Assembly (NCBI GenBank): GCA_029582265.1
Contig: CM055816.1
Coordinates: forward strand, 34,359,049 to 34,423,048
DNA length: 64,000 nt
Origin: Zoroaster sp. YZ-2022
Lineage: Eukaryota; Echinodermata; Asteroidea; Forcipulatida; Zoroasteridae
Reading direction: 5' to 3'
In this document: in pieces, positions 44,301 to 55,488 of the stretch
Layout of the letters: each line of letters starts with the position of its first letter
Numbering within the stretch: position 1 is the first letter of the stretch
Position numbers and translations under genes: made by a program
Notes under the pieces: model-generated
Databases searched by the model: none
Seen by the model: only the letters and a program-made list of their open reading frames with translations
What the model was told of the DNA's origin: nothing

Positions 44301-45703
44301 CTTTAAGACAAGTGGAATCATTGCTAATACGGTTACCTAAATCCATGCACAATAGAATGAATACAAACAATTTGAATGCATTTTTCACCAGAGTTATTAT
44401 TAAGTTTTTCTTTTGAGTCTCAAGTCCATACGGTCAAGTCTCAAGTCTTTGAGGGCAAGTCTCACGTCACGTCTCAAGTCACTATTGTATTTCTCCGGGT
44501 TGTGTCAATCCAAAAGACAGTTATGTAAACATGGGGACGATCGCAACAAAGGAAAGGGTAAGGGTAAGGTAAGGAGAATTTACAAATGCACTAGTATGTT
44601 TATGTTAGAAATTAAACATAATTATATAACTTTAATTTTTGGCTTTCTAATCACATTTTGATTTAATAATTCATTTAAAGATACTTCGTAATATAATTTA
44701 AAATTGTGTTATGCAGATTAAATAATCTAATGGAACTGACTTAGTTTAATCATCACAAATTCTCTTATACACACTGTCACACTCTGTCGTGTAAAACAAG
44801 TCATCTTGTCATAAAGATAATAACTTCGGTAGTCTTTGCTATACGTTGTACAAACAAACACTGAGATTTATAATGTTATACAGTCATCCGAAACGTCTTG
44901 GATATCAGGCAATATCTTGTAACATAGTGCCGTGGCGTCTCATAGTGCTGCCGTGATTCAAACAGCCTATCGCCCTCTAGCGTTACAATTGCACCTAATG
45001 TCTTAATTATAGCCACTAAATTTGGCGTCGTGTGAGCGTTGTGCGTACACTTTATGTGCGTATGTTATGGTAATAAGTGCGCGTGTACTTCTATCTGCCA
45101 ATGGTCGCTGGAGATATTCCGCGAATACGCACATCAACTGCAAAATACGCAAAACGACGCACTATCGCTGTCCTTTCGCCCACAGCGATCTAACAACATG
45201 TGCCCTCAACGGTTCCTGCACGGTGCGAATATCTGTGAGCTCACGCGCTTCATTGTATCATCTCTAAAATTGTCATTCACCTAATCACGGAGTAATTAAT
45301 TTTAAACTATGTTTTACGAACTAAATGTCTAATCAAAGAATATTCTTTGTGAAGTTTTTAGCTTAAGTCGCAAATAAGTCACAAAATGTTGCTACTTGAG
45401 TCCGATCGAGTTGCCGACTCGAGTCGCCAACTCCAGTGGCCAACTCCAGTCGCCAACTCTGATTTTCACTACTTATATCAAAGAGAGTGAGCGTATTCAT
45501 TACAATACAGTTTTAACAACACTACAAATATTGACCCTTTCCTCTCTGTTAAGATTTAATATAAACAGGTTAATGTTCATATTAATTGTAATGTCTGTTC
45601 TGGTTTCCAGGATTATCTCATCATGACCGATTTGAACAAAGATGACTACCTTTATCTGGAGCCCAATCAGACAAAGAGTGTGAATACTGCAGATGACTTC
45701 TGA
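41388..45703 (+). CDS. Receptor tyrosine kinase, last three exons
   Basis: Exons 41388-41484, 43603-43702 and 45611-45703 all have consensus borders and matching phases. Together they encode the C-terminal end of a tyrosine kinase catalytic domain. HPYPGMSSRQVIDEIKNGYR and LPKPDHC come first, then FDLMKRCWNENPDNRPTFTE with the invariant arginine (RPTF) of subdomain XI. A 31-residue tail with several tyrosines in DYLIM and DDYLYLEP contexts, likely phosphorylation or docking sites, ends in TGA. The first base of the leading glycine codon comes from an upstream exon not found in this window. The subfamily cannot be fixed; it resembles FGFR- or VEGFR-type kinases in this part. Confidence 0.85.
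41485..43158 (+). other. Kinase intron
   Basis: This is the intron between two kinase exons, up to its long trinucleotide repeat. Nothing coding was seen on either strand. Confidence 0.6.
43159..43455. repeat. (GGT)n microsatellite, about 95 units
   Basis: A few AGT units lead into an almost pure GGT tract of about 285 bp with a single GGA at 43347-43349. Poly-Gly, poly-Val, poly-His and poly-Thr frames through it are meaningless. The plus strand, which is the kinase pre-mRNA sense strand, is G-rich. Confidence 0.98.
44191..44294 (-). mobile_element. Short retroposed element, Penelope-like end
   Basis: 104 bp flanked by the 13-bp duplication AACTGCCTTTAAG (44178-44190 and 44295-44307). Its minus strand reads GAAGACGATCAGAGCATACT then GATCGAAACGTTGAG, and ends GGTGTCACCGCAAACC. 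The same sequence forms both arms of the foldback at 51745. The long target duplication implies retroposition. The CGAAACGT-type motif recalls ends of Penelope-like elements. Confidence 0.55.
44308..45610 (+). other. Kinase intron with short repeats
   Basis: It includes AAGTCTCAAGTC repeats at 44419-44480 and a CAACTCCAGTCGC repeat at 45410-45465. A CpG-bearing patch at 45025-45260 has overlapping frames but no splice-bounded exon. Confidence 0.5.
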
Positions 45704-46417
45704 AACATTACACGTAGCCTTATATTAAGAATAACACCACAGTTTGTAAATTAAATACAGAAATGGCTGTTGCAGACCTCCTTACCAATCAAATGACACG
45801 AAGTGAATCACAAAAGGTATTGGTAGTTAGTGGCCTAACGTTTTGACCCTATCAGAGTCTTTTTTCCGAAAGTTGTTTAAAGTCCCGGCAGGGGTCGAAA
45901 TGTGACGCTACATACTACTTGTTGTTGTTTTTAAGCAAGATTAATTATATAGTATAATAACCATTTTCAGTAATTACATAAAAATGTGACCCAATATATG
46001 AATATCAGGAATAAGTTTTTAAATCAAATATACCAATAATGTACAAAGGGATTACAAGTCATTGCGTGGGAAATGTTGAGGTTTTTGCAGTCGCATTTAG
46101 GTATCCTATCATTTATTATTTCCCTGCTGTAATTTAAAAAAAATACTGTTAATGTATATTTTGAAGTCGATTCAGTAAAACGTTTACATCGCTTTGTGTA
46201 TAAAACGGAAACTAATCAAAGTCTGAGGAATTTAGTCGCAGTACATTGCAGCCCCTGTGTGCCATGTCCAATTATGTGTAGTAATAATGGCCGTCCACGC
46301 GAATATCTCTTGTTATTCCATGATCCAGACAGACGGACACATTTTTATTATTATTTTTGTTTTAATTTGTAATCAGTGACTCTGTACCCAGATGTATCAA
46401 CCAGAAGCCTATACCTT
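45704..46417. other. Kinase 3-prime flank
   Basis: This begins the kinase 3-prime untranslated region. The variant signal ATTAAA occurs at about 45751. No other gene is seen. Confidence 0.45.
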
Positions 46418-46891
46418 TAGGCCAATAAAAAAGGTATCCGGTTTCTGGTCTCCGTGCGTGTCGCCTATTACTCTATGGGGTCCAGTTCAGAGGCCAACCC
46501 ATATCTGCTGAGTAGCCAGTGATCAAGCCCCGGTCAGATGCAGACAACCTGGGTAACGGCAGTAGCGGGGATCATGAACACCACGGGATACAAGCCTTTT
46601 ATGTGGTTGTACACATAATAAATAAAAATAGGAAGGAACTGACCTGAAATATTATATAGTAAGGGAAGCGAGCAAAGAAAAATTTGCTGATGCCGGACTC
46701 GAACCAGCAACCTCTCAAATACCGTACGAGCGCTCTACCAACTAAACTAACCAGCCCCTATGTTGGTGGGCGGTCCACTTATACCAATTATCTATTGTTC
46801 TCGATATATTGGTCGCTGAGTATACCCGTATCACGTATTTCCGATTTTAAGCCGACCGATGACGAGAACCAGGAGACTTTTGTTGGCCTTA
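46418..46891. mobile_element. TAGGCCAA MITE family, copy with internal tRNA-like insert
   Basis: The left end TAGGCCAATAAAAAAGG..CCGGTTTCTGGTC and the right end GACGAGAACCAGGAGAC..TTGGCCTTA are imperfect inverted repeats. Related copies are at 55966 and 61857, with a fragment at 48355. This copy is about 320 bp longer than the others because of other sequence inside it. Confidence 0.6.
46684..46757 (-). ncRNA. tRNA-like sequence, probably a SINE head
   Basis: On the minus strand GCTGGTTAGTTTAGTTGGTA runs into A-box-like AGAGC and then B box GGTTCGAGTCC. The T arm pairs well and the acceptor arm pairs partly. The anticodon loop lacks the invariant T33 and its stem has a mismatch, so it is unlikely to be a working tRNA. 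It fits a SINE head or tRNA pseudogene. Confidence 0.5.
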
Positions 46892-48923
46892 GTACAGTAA
46901 ATAAATAAGATGTGAAGCTTTGCCTGGAGGAAATATACTAAGATTAATTGATGAAGTTCTTGTATCTGTGTAGTAATGGCTGCGCCCACTCTATATTGAT
47001 ATTCCATGACAATATTTTACATATTAAAGCCATTTTATAGTCATTTTACTTATTAAAGCCAATGTATTTAAATATTAAAGCCATTATAATAGCCATTTTA
47101 CATTTTACAACTATTTTATAGCCATTTTACATAATAATTATTCAGTCCATTTTAAGCATGGTTTTGCCATGGTTTAGCTCAATTATATGTAAACCATGGA
47201 TTTGTGTTCATGGCTGTTGGTATGCTTTACATACCATTAATATCACATTTTTGCGACAACTTTATGGTTTATAAACCATTAAAAACTACTGGCGTGTAAT
47301 TTCATGGTTGATATAAATATAAATATATATGGTTGACTACACCTGTATGAGTCCTAGCAGCGTGTACTGCAATAAGTGAAATTGTGTAGTTGGGTTGTTG
47401 TGTGCATGCGTTCCTAATAAGCCTAAGTCTAACGTTGACTAAGCCTGACGTATAGTATTTTGTATGATGTTATGATTGACTACTGGATTTTATATCATTC
47501 TTAATTAAACACAACTGTAATTTTAGAGGCCACATAATCATTTCAATTAATTATTATGTAAAATTAATTATTGTGTAAAATTATTGTGTAAAATCTATGA
47601 TCACCTAAGGTTGATTAAACTAGTTACTTTATTCTTGCCGACAAATATGTTGTCAGTGCGATTTGCTTGTGCCGTAATTACTGTGTGATTAGCAGAGAGT
47701 AAGACAATTAATTATCACTTGGCGGTAGATTTCCACAAAAACGAGTTCACCGTCCCAGGTTTTAGATTGTTCGATATAGATTTCTGAACCAAGGTAGAAT
47801 TTGGGTTAAAGGTTTATGAAATTGTCGCCACCAACGGTGATAGTTCTTCTGAGCTAGTTTGACCTACAATCCCGGCCAAATCTCGCTGCCCCACCCCTCT
47901 CCCAGCCCCCAGACAATGTTGGCTCTCATTGCGCAGTCTGTGCTCCGGCTGGAGATAACAACATTGGTGGGCGAGCGAGAGTGGGGGAGGGTATGTTTAT
48001 TGTCACGTGTCGCAACTATTTTGGCTGGGATTGTCTGAATATTCTCTTAGTTTATCTATAAAGCCGTGACCAGTCGCGAATAAACCGCAGTTTTTGTCTT
48101 TGCCTCAGGGACAATACATTGAAGCAGGGGATTGTAGAGTGGTCTCGGGAGTCTGCCACAGTATCAAATTTCCCTTGCAATATTACTCTCTAGGGTGCTA
48201 TCACTTCAGTACAATTAAACAAATTATTTTGCAGATGAATGTTTGTCTTTTGGCAACGTAAATTCCATATGGCCATCAATCCCTGAGTTCTCTTAGAAAT
48301 CCAGCAATCCTCGAAAAGGCAGGGAAAACGTACCGTTTTAAAAGATGTGTGATGGCTACATCCGGTTTCTGGTCGCGCGTCGCTTCAGACCTGTGCGTCA
48401 GCATTTTTAGTTTTCTTTTTTGGAGTTATAAAACGATGTCCAATTGCAGGAAAAGTTGCTGGATCGATTGGAATTCTGCCGTGTTGTGTTTTAAATGACT
48501 TTTTGACGCTGATCGGTTACTACAAAATAATAAGCAAAATCATTTCAAACATGTTTCGAAGAAGAACAAATCTTTAGATATATGTTTTAACATAAAATAT
48601 TTTTAAAATTAACTCTTTTGAAAAAGAATGCTGAATTATGAAGAAATTATTAGCAACCTGCAATGGCTAGCCTAGTCCTAGCCTCCCTCCTGCAGGACAC
48701 ACCCTTGTTTGTAATCGTGTATGAGACAGCACCCCCAAACCCCATCAGGTACGAACACCTAAATTATACTGGGATATTGTTCTAGGGCGACAGAGCCGTG
48801 AGCACGAGGCATACAGAAACATGGACCAATCTAGTTACTTAAATGGCGCCCTCATATGTACACGTATGTTCTCTTTTCATGAAGCCGAAAGCGCCTTGAT
48901 TAAAGACTATAGCAGATAATTAT
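46892..48923. other. Non-coding with repeats
   Basis: AAAGCCATTTTATAG-type direct repeats occur at 47020-47140. At 47867-47880 and 48019-48033 an inverted pair (CAATCCCGGCCAAA) frames 167 bp, a possible small MITE. A fragment of the TAGGCCAA family (CCGGTTTCTGGTCGCGCGTCGC) lies at 48361. No gene is seen. Confidence 0.5.
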
Positions 48924-49106
48924 TGTAAAGATGTTGGACGGATTGTATTAAATACTCAACTCTGTAAGATAATTCTGGACTCCTCCATGTGTGTTTTATT
49001 GGGACTCCTTGCAAAGCTAGACTTGTCTCCAGCATTACATGTTACATAAAGAGCGCAACCTATTGGCGGTTGGTTTTATTAATAGGCAAGTGCTGGGTAT
49101 GTTACA
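48924..49106 (-). repeat. 3-prime LTR, internally deleted
   Basis: It matches the two outer parts of the 487-bp LTR at 54448 but lacks about 300 bp in the middle, joined at CTTGTCTC/CAGCATTACATG. Confidence 0.85.
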
Positions 49107-51460
49107 TCCCACTTTTTTTCAAAAAGTCTTTTGTATATCTCTTTTCTGGGGTGCGCGTGAGGGGCAACATTTTCCATATTTTTTTTTTTTTTTTTTTTTT
49201 TTTAAACACATGAATACGAACATGTACAAAAACTAGAAACAATAAACATTTTCTTATTAAATCAACGAAGTTCAAATACAAACAACTGGTAGGGTGGTTT
49301 GTGAGTAAACAAATGTTTTGTTTTCTTAACTGGTTTTTCAAATACGATGTTTCTATATTTTCATGGGCAATTGTTTGTGATCTCCAAATCGTTAACTCTG
49401 GTATGTATCTAAAATCAGCAAAAACTCATAAGAGTTAAACTTCAATCACATTTACAGTGAAAGTTTGTTCAGTTTGTTCACAACTCTTCCAGATCGCGTT
49501 ACGTATGGTTTAGCAGCGTCAGTTCCTTGATTGTTCTGTCCATGGTGTGATTGTTCTTTGTTGGGCACATGTTTTGGTTGTTGTGAAACAGGCTGTAGCT
49601 GCGGTTGTGCGGTATCCAACGAGAAGGTGCCTGTCTTCTTTGTGGGTTGAATATCCTGAAGTTGTCTGCGGTTTCTGCGTAAGGTTGAACCGTTGGGTGT
49701 ACGAGATAGGATCGTGGTTCTGGGCATTTCTGCAGTACAGTGGCTGGCGACCAGAGTCCAGTGGCATGGTGTTGTACACGAACAGCTTGCGCAGGTATCA
49801 ATGGTGGTAAGTCATGTGTGCGTTTGTCGTAATACTCTTTCTGTTTGGCTTGTTTGTGTTGAAGTCGGTCGTAGATGCTATCCTTGCGAACAGAAGTGTT
49901 GTGGATCTTCAGTGGCAGGTTACTCTGAACTTTCCTACCATGGAGTATCTCAGCGGGACTCGGAATGACACTGTCTATTGGTGTAGTGCGGACGCAAAGA
50001 AGTGCCATGTCGGGATCTAGGCCACTTGCTTTGGCTGGATCATGCGCTCTATGAATCCGTTCGACTGGGGGTAATGATGTGATGATGTCACGTGAACAAA
50101 TCCCCATGTGTCGGTGAAGGTTTTGTATTGCTTCAAGTCGAAGTGCCTTCCCGTTGTCGCTGATAATTTTCTCAGGTATGCCTTGCTCAGCGAACAACTG
50201 CTTGGTTGCGTTTACGACAGCTTCACTGGTGCAATGGAGTGGCATTTTGCGAATGAAAGGTAATTTTGAGTAGTAATCTGCCACTACCAAGTAGTTTGCG
50301 CCATCAAAATGAAACAAATCAGTACCAAGTACCTGCCATGGTCTTGTTGGTATTTCGTGTGGCATCAGAGTTTCTCTTGTCTGTGTTCGCTGGTATTCTT
50401 GGCAGGTTGGGCACTGTCGCACCGTTTCCTCAATGTGTTTGTTGATGTCCAACCAATACACACAGTCCCTGGCACGTAATTTGGTCTTTTCCATTCCCTG
50501 ATGGACTTCGTGCAGCCTAGCCAACACATAGTCATACATAGTGTCGGGGATGACTACGCGTTCTCCCTTGAGGATGAGACCATTTTCTATCGAGAGTTCA
50601 TCACGGAAGGCCCAATAGGCACTAAGTGGTTTTGGTAGGTCTTTCATTTTCTCTGGCCAGCCGGTGACTATGATCTCCCGCAGCTCAGCCAATGTTTTGT
50701 CCTTTGCTGCGTCGAGCTTTATCTTGCTGAGGCGCTCAGCAGAAAACTGCACGAAGTGGATATTGAGATCAAGATTGATGTGCGTGTTTGTTGTACTTGG
50801 GCGACGAGACAAACAATCAGCAAGCAGCATTTCTTTCCCCGGGCGATATACGATTGTAGCATTATATGGCTGTAGGCGTAACAGCATGCATTGTAGTCGG
50901 GGTGGTGCCGATCGCAGTGCCTTTTGATGTATCATTTCAAGCGGTTTGTGATCTGATTCCACACGGAAGTGCTTTCCATAAACATAGGTGTGAAAGCGCT
51001 CACAGCCGAACACGACTGCAAGTAACTCTCGCTCAATGTTCGCGTACCGTTGTTCAGTTTCACTTAGCGACTTTGAAGCGAACGCTATTGGCTTATCATC
51101 TTGTATGAGGGCTGCTTCGATCCCGCGTGAAGAGGCATCAACTTGGAGAACAGTTTCCTTGTTCGGATCGAAGAACGTGAGTATCGAGTCCTCACAGACG
51201 AGATTCTTGATTTTGTCAAAAGTCTGTTGATGGGAAGCAGTCCACTCAAACTGTGTATCTTTCTTGAGCAATGCGCGGAGATCGGCAGTGTGATCAGACA
51301 GCCGCGGGATAAATGGGCTTAGGTATGTGACCATTCCCAGGAATTCTTGCAGCTCTGTTTTGTTTTGCGGTGATTCCAGGCCCTTGATGTCCGCGACTTT
51401 GCCTGGGTCTGGATGGACACCATGTTTGTCATACACCATTCCAAAGAATGTGATCTCTGG

Positions 51461-51665
51461 TCATCGGGCAAGCTCGGTGGTTGAGAGGTTAAGACGTCTG
51501 CACTGGTAAGCAGGAGGTCGTGGGTTCGAATCCCGCCCGAGTCGCCTGTGTAGTTTTATCACAGACACTCGGAAAGCACTGAGCATACAGTGCTATACAC
51601 ACGTCGGTGTAGGGCAAAATTAAATCAATTGTTTATCTCCCGACGCAAGAATTTCACCAATCTAT
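51461..51665 (+). mobile_element. tRNA-derived SINE inside the LTR element
   Basis: 205 bp flanked by the exact 13-bp duplication ATGTGATCTCTGG (51448-51460 and 51666-51678). The head has an A-box-like CGGTGGTTGAGAGG and B box GGGTTCGAATCCCGC. The tRNA-like part reads from GGGCAAGCTCGG to CCCGAGTCGCC. It belongs to a different family from the SINEs at 40414 and 58595. Confidence 0.85.
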
Positions 51666-51744
51666 ATGTGATCTCTGGTGTTTTAATAGCGCATTTTTTG
51701 GCTATTGAACATGAGCCCATTTTCAGCTGCAACTCTCATTAAGT

Positions 51745-52051
51745 AAGACTAATTGCGGTGACACCATGTGGAACCTCAATTGAGTAGTAATTAGTTCTGA
51801 AAAGAACTGGAGGTACAACTCGACGTTTGGATCAGTGTGCTCTGATCGTCCTCAGGAGAATGACGATCAGAGCACACTGACGATCAGAGCACTGACGATC
51901 AGAGCACACTGACGATCAGAGCACACTTATCGAAACGTCGAGTTGTACCCCCAGTTCTTTTCAGAACTAATTACTACTCAATTGAGATTCCACATGGTGT
52001 CACCGCAATTAGTCTTACTTATCATCCTCACCATGCAAAGCTACAAGTTTT
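51745..52051. mobile_element. Foldback retroelement with 14-bp duplication
   Basis: Flanked by AACTCTCATTAAGT on both sides (51731-51744, 52052-52065). Arms of about 90 bp are inverted copies of the 44191 element (AATTGCGGTGACACCATGTG at the outside). The centre is a tandem run of GACGATCAGAGCACACT (51860-51925). The right arm continues into a unique tail ending CTACAAGTTT. The paired terminal copies resemble Penelope-like arrangements. Confidence 0.65.
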
Positions 52052-53060
52052 AACTCTCATTAAGTTATGCAGATGTTGGTCGTGTTCTTGCACAGTTTTC
52101 CCATACACAGCTATGTCATCAGCAATACCTACAGTGCCGGGACACTTCTCAAAGATTTGGTCCATTCTGTGTTGGAATACGTCTTGGCTCATGACGAGTC
52201 CGAATGGCATGCGTTTGTAGCAGTAGCGGCCAAATGGACTATTGAATGTAGTGAGAAGTGAGCTTTCTTCGTCCAGCTTTATTGACCAATATCCGTTTTT
52301 AGCGTCAAGTTTGCTGAAGTACTGTGCGCCTGCAAACTTGTGGGTGATTTCCTCAACAGTGGGCGTTCTGTGATGTTCCGCTTTATCGCTGCGTTTAAGT
52401 CTTTGGGGTCGAGGCAAATGCGAAGTTTGCCATTTGCTCGCCTTGAAACGACCATACTGCTCACCCAATCAGTAGGTTCTGTCACTTTCCGTATGACACC
52501 CTGCTGCTCCATGTTATCTAACTCTGTTTTTAGTTCATCTCTGATGTGGATGGAGCACTTGCGAGGGGCGTGTATGGTGGGCATTGGATTATCTTTAAGC
52601 ACAATATGATACACTCCAGGAAAGTTTCCAATTCTGTCAAATTGCTCTGGGTATTGCTTTGTCAGATCTCGAAGGCCTTGATGTCCCATGAACAGTAGTA
52701 TGTGGTCCACTTGTTTGTCAGGTTGCACATTTTTTATTGCAAAGTACATGTCACACTTTTGTTTGAAAAGCTTTATTGCATTTGCTTGGTCCGAGTGTGA
52801 CCAGTCCATGCGCGGTACATACGACTCGGCCATCTTCTCATTGGTACGGTAATCAGTTCATGTGCAACAATGAACACAAAATAATGGCTGGTGGAGGCTA
52901 GCGTCGAGTTGAACAGCGCTACGCGGTGTACTCGCCGCGTGACATGATCCAAGATGGCGACTGAGTCTATTTTTAACGTTGATAATTTTCAGTGTTCACC
53001 TCTCATTACAGTCAATATAAATTAAGTTGAAACAGCGTTATAGCACCACTGTCGTCCTAA

Positions 53061-54178
53061 TGCCCCGTTCCCACTATCACGATTCGCGCCACGATTGAAA
53101 TCGTGGTCTTAATCGTGGAGTAATCGTGGTGATCCTATCAGATCTTATCAGATCTTGAGGTCAGTCGTGGCAATCGTGTTGATCGTAGAACATGTTTGGA
53201 CGGTTCCAAAATTTTCTACGATCAACACGATAAATTTTCAATCGTGATCATCGCATGAGATCGTATTGGATCGTAACAAAGCGCGACAGATCGCATCTAA
53301 TAGTGCTTCGAAATCGTGGTGATCGGGATCAACCTTGGACAAGACAAACACCACGCTCTGTTGAGATGCGCTGCGATCTCCCACGATCTGTCACGATCTG
53401 TTACGCTCTGTCGGGTACCATCGCTCACGACCGGACATGATTGACTCACGATTTGATACGAGTTGATACGAGTAGATGCGAGTAGATGCGAGTAGATACG
53501 ATTAGTAACGCTTTTTCACGGGCGCTCACGATCTGTTTCGAGTTCTTCTTCCTCTCTGGCGATAATGTAAGCATACAGTAATACTGCAAATGTCACGTTG
53601 TCATCATCCTCAACTCCTGCCATCATCAATGATTGTGGGTTGCAGTCTTCACTCTGTAGAAGTTCAAGAAACAATGAAGTCCATGGTCAGTCGGGCTGTA
53701 TATGTACCCGTCGGGGTTCAATCGTGGCTCAAATCGTGATCACTCTCCATCCCGATCGTGAAAGACATCGCCACCACAATCGTATCCGATCGCAAAAGAG
53801 CGCATCGGTTCGTGATGATCGTATCGGAACGTATCCGAACGTATCTGCACGTATCGGATCGTCCAAAATCGGGGACCTCGATCGTGATGATCGTGTCAGA
53901 TCGGGACACAATCGTGGACTCAATCGGGACAATCCTATCGGAACGTATCTGATCGTATCTGAACGGGAGACCAGATCGTGACAGATCGTGTCATCTGAAA
54001 TTGACCAATCGTGCCTATATCGCATCCAAGCGCACCAAATCGTACCCGAACGTATCGACTCGCATCAACTCGCATCCAAACGTGAAATTTCAGAAAAGGA
54101 AACAAAAATTCCACGATCAGCTACGAATGGCCAATCGTGGCGTTCGTAACGGATCGCACGACAGTGGGAACCTAGCAT
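53061..54178. mobile_element. 1.1-kb ATCGTG-rich element in the LTR leader
   Basis: The ends TGCCCCGTTCCCACT and AGTGGGAACCTAGCA are imperfect inverted repeats. The inside is dominated by ATCGTG, CGATC and CGTATC motifs in both orientations, giving frames on both strands with no protein character. It sits between the 5-prime LTR and the gag start of the minus-strand LTR element. It is probably a non-autonomous DNA transposon. Confidence 0.6.
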
Positions 54179-54447
54179 AAGCAATGCACAGGGCAGTGAA
54201 GCAATTGTTTTATTAGGTTTATAAGTAAAGACTCACATTTCTGTCCGATCTTCGGAGATTTGGCCGTGGCTCTGAAGTCTCACGGCCAGCTACACACGTA
54301 CGTGATTCCGTGAGTTGGAGTGTAATCCGTCTGATCTGATGAGGCCTGACGATATCTTCGTTTTATGATACAAAGCGACCGCTAAATGTTCGGTTTTCTG
54401 GTCAAATAGGCTCTGGCTTAGGTCCAATGCACTAACCGCTGCCACCA

Positions 54448-54934
54448 TGTAAAGATGTTGGACGGATTGTATTAAATACTCAACTCTGTAAGATAATTCT
54501 GGACTCCTCCACGTGTGTTTTATTGGGACTCCTTGCAAAGCTGGACTTGTCTCGGCCTTTATTGTTTTTTACTGTTCAAAAATGAAAACCATAAAACTTT
54601 TCACAAGTGTAACTATTTTGATACTTATACCAACTTATATCTTCGTATTCTGTTTGAAAAACATTCACGTGGAATCCTTCAGGCAGGATCGCTTTCACGC
54701 CTTTATCAAACTCATTATGGGGTTAGTGGTGATAACAATCTTAATCCCCCAGAGTCACTGCTGATTTCTCCTTTAGAAAAATCCCAACACCGTGAATAGC
54801 GACCCGACCAGATAAGGTTTGGTCGGGTCGGCTTCTAAAGGGGTGGACACGTAATGCCAGCATTACATGTTACATAAAGAGCGCCACCTATTGGCGGTTG
54901 GTTTTATTAATAGGTAAGTGCTGGGTATGTTACA
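54448..54934 (-). repeat. 5-prime LTR of the minus-strand element
   Basis: 487 bp bounded by TGTAAAG and GTTACA in plus orientation. It is full length compared with the deleted partner. Confidence 0.9.
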
Positions 54935-54939
54935 ATTAT

Positions 54940-55488
54940 GTCAGTGGGGGTGGAGGGGAGGCGAATGCTAAGGGCATAAAGCTAACATATTGTAAATGGT
55001 TTGACCCTCTCCGCATTTGATCTTATATTTGGAATATTTAAAGTGGGGAAACTTTGCATTTATTTGTTCAGTTCCTTCGACATTCATGATGCTCAAATCA
55101 CATTTTATATGACATTTGACAAATATATTTTCCTTAAGTGCCTGGAAGTATAACATTTTAATAGGGCCTATAATAATTATAAATTACGTTCGTTATTTCT
55201 CTTTTAACTGTTTTCATTTCAATTAGGAGAAATGCGGAAGCAGGAAATAAAATATTTCATGCATAGGTCATACATCGTGATCAGTAAAATGGATTGCAGT
55301 TCATTCAGGCATATACCAATAATATCAACATCAATAGAACTGAACTATTTGTACTTGTAGCTGCCTTTCCATTGACAATGAAGGGTCAATCGACATAAAG
55401 ATAAGGTACCTTTTGTACTGTACTTGTACTTGTACAAACTAGTTGAAAAACCGACTCAGTGCAGCGATGTTAAAGGTTATGTACCTCA
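54940..55488. other. Upstream region of the Ig gene
   Basis: No coding sequence is recognised. It is the likely promoter and 5-prime untranslated region of the Ig-domain gene that starts at 55489. Confidence 0.4.

Larger units (their letters stand above)
49499..52833 (-). pseudogene. Gag-start/pol relic of Ty3/gypsy-like element
   Basis: Reading leftwards from an ATG at 52833, a gag-like start (MAESYVPRMDW..) runs for about 55 residues. It then joins in frame to the region before reverse transcriptase, so most of gag and the protease are deleted (junction near 52668). Reverse transcriptase follows (LRICLDPKDLN, FSKLDAKNGYWSI, GIADDIAV). RNase H (VDASSRGIEAAL) and integrase (CPTCQEYQ, GTDLFHF, SDNGK) come next. 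The integrase core is garbled around the catalytic glutamate. A SINE and a foldback element split the reverse transcriptase. Several frame changes make the gene dead. Confidence 0.85.
48924..54934 (-). mobile_element. Decayed LTR retrotransposon, minus strand
   Basis: The LTRs are 54448-54934 (5-prime, 487 bp) and 48924-49106 (3-prime, 183 bp with an internal deletion). They are flanked by the 5-bp duplication ATTAT (48919-48923 and 54935-54939). The primer site TGGTGGCAGCGG directly follows the 5-prime LTR on the minus strand. The purine tract AAAAAAAGTGGGA precedes the 3-prime LTR. Pol domains are in Ty3/gypsy order. Three later insertions interrupt it. Confidence 0.9.

Noticed and set aside
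46684..46757. Functional tRNA gene
   Set aside because: The anticodon stem and loop are defective, the sequence sits inside a repeat, and a SINE head or pseudogene explains it better.
51461..51545. tRNA gene in the LTR element
   Set aside because: It is the head of a SINE with clear 13-bp target duplications around the full 205 bp.
53255..54025. Arginine/serine-rich proteins on both strands
   Set aside because: They are translations of ATCGTG-type repeats inside a non-coding element.
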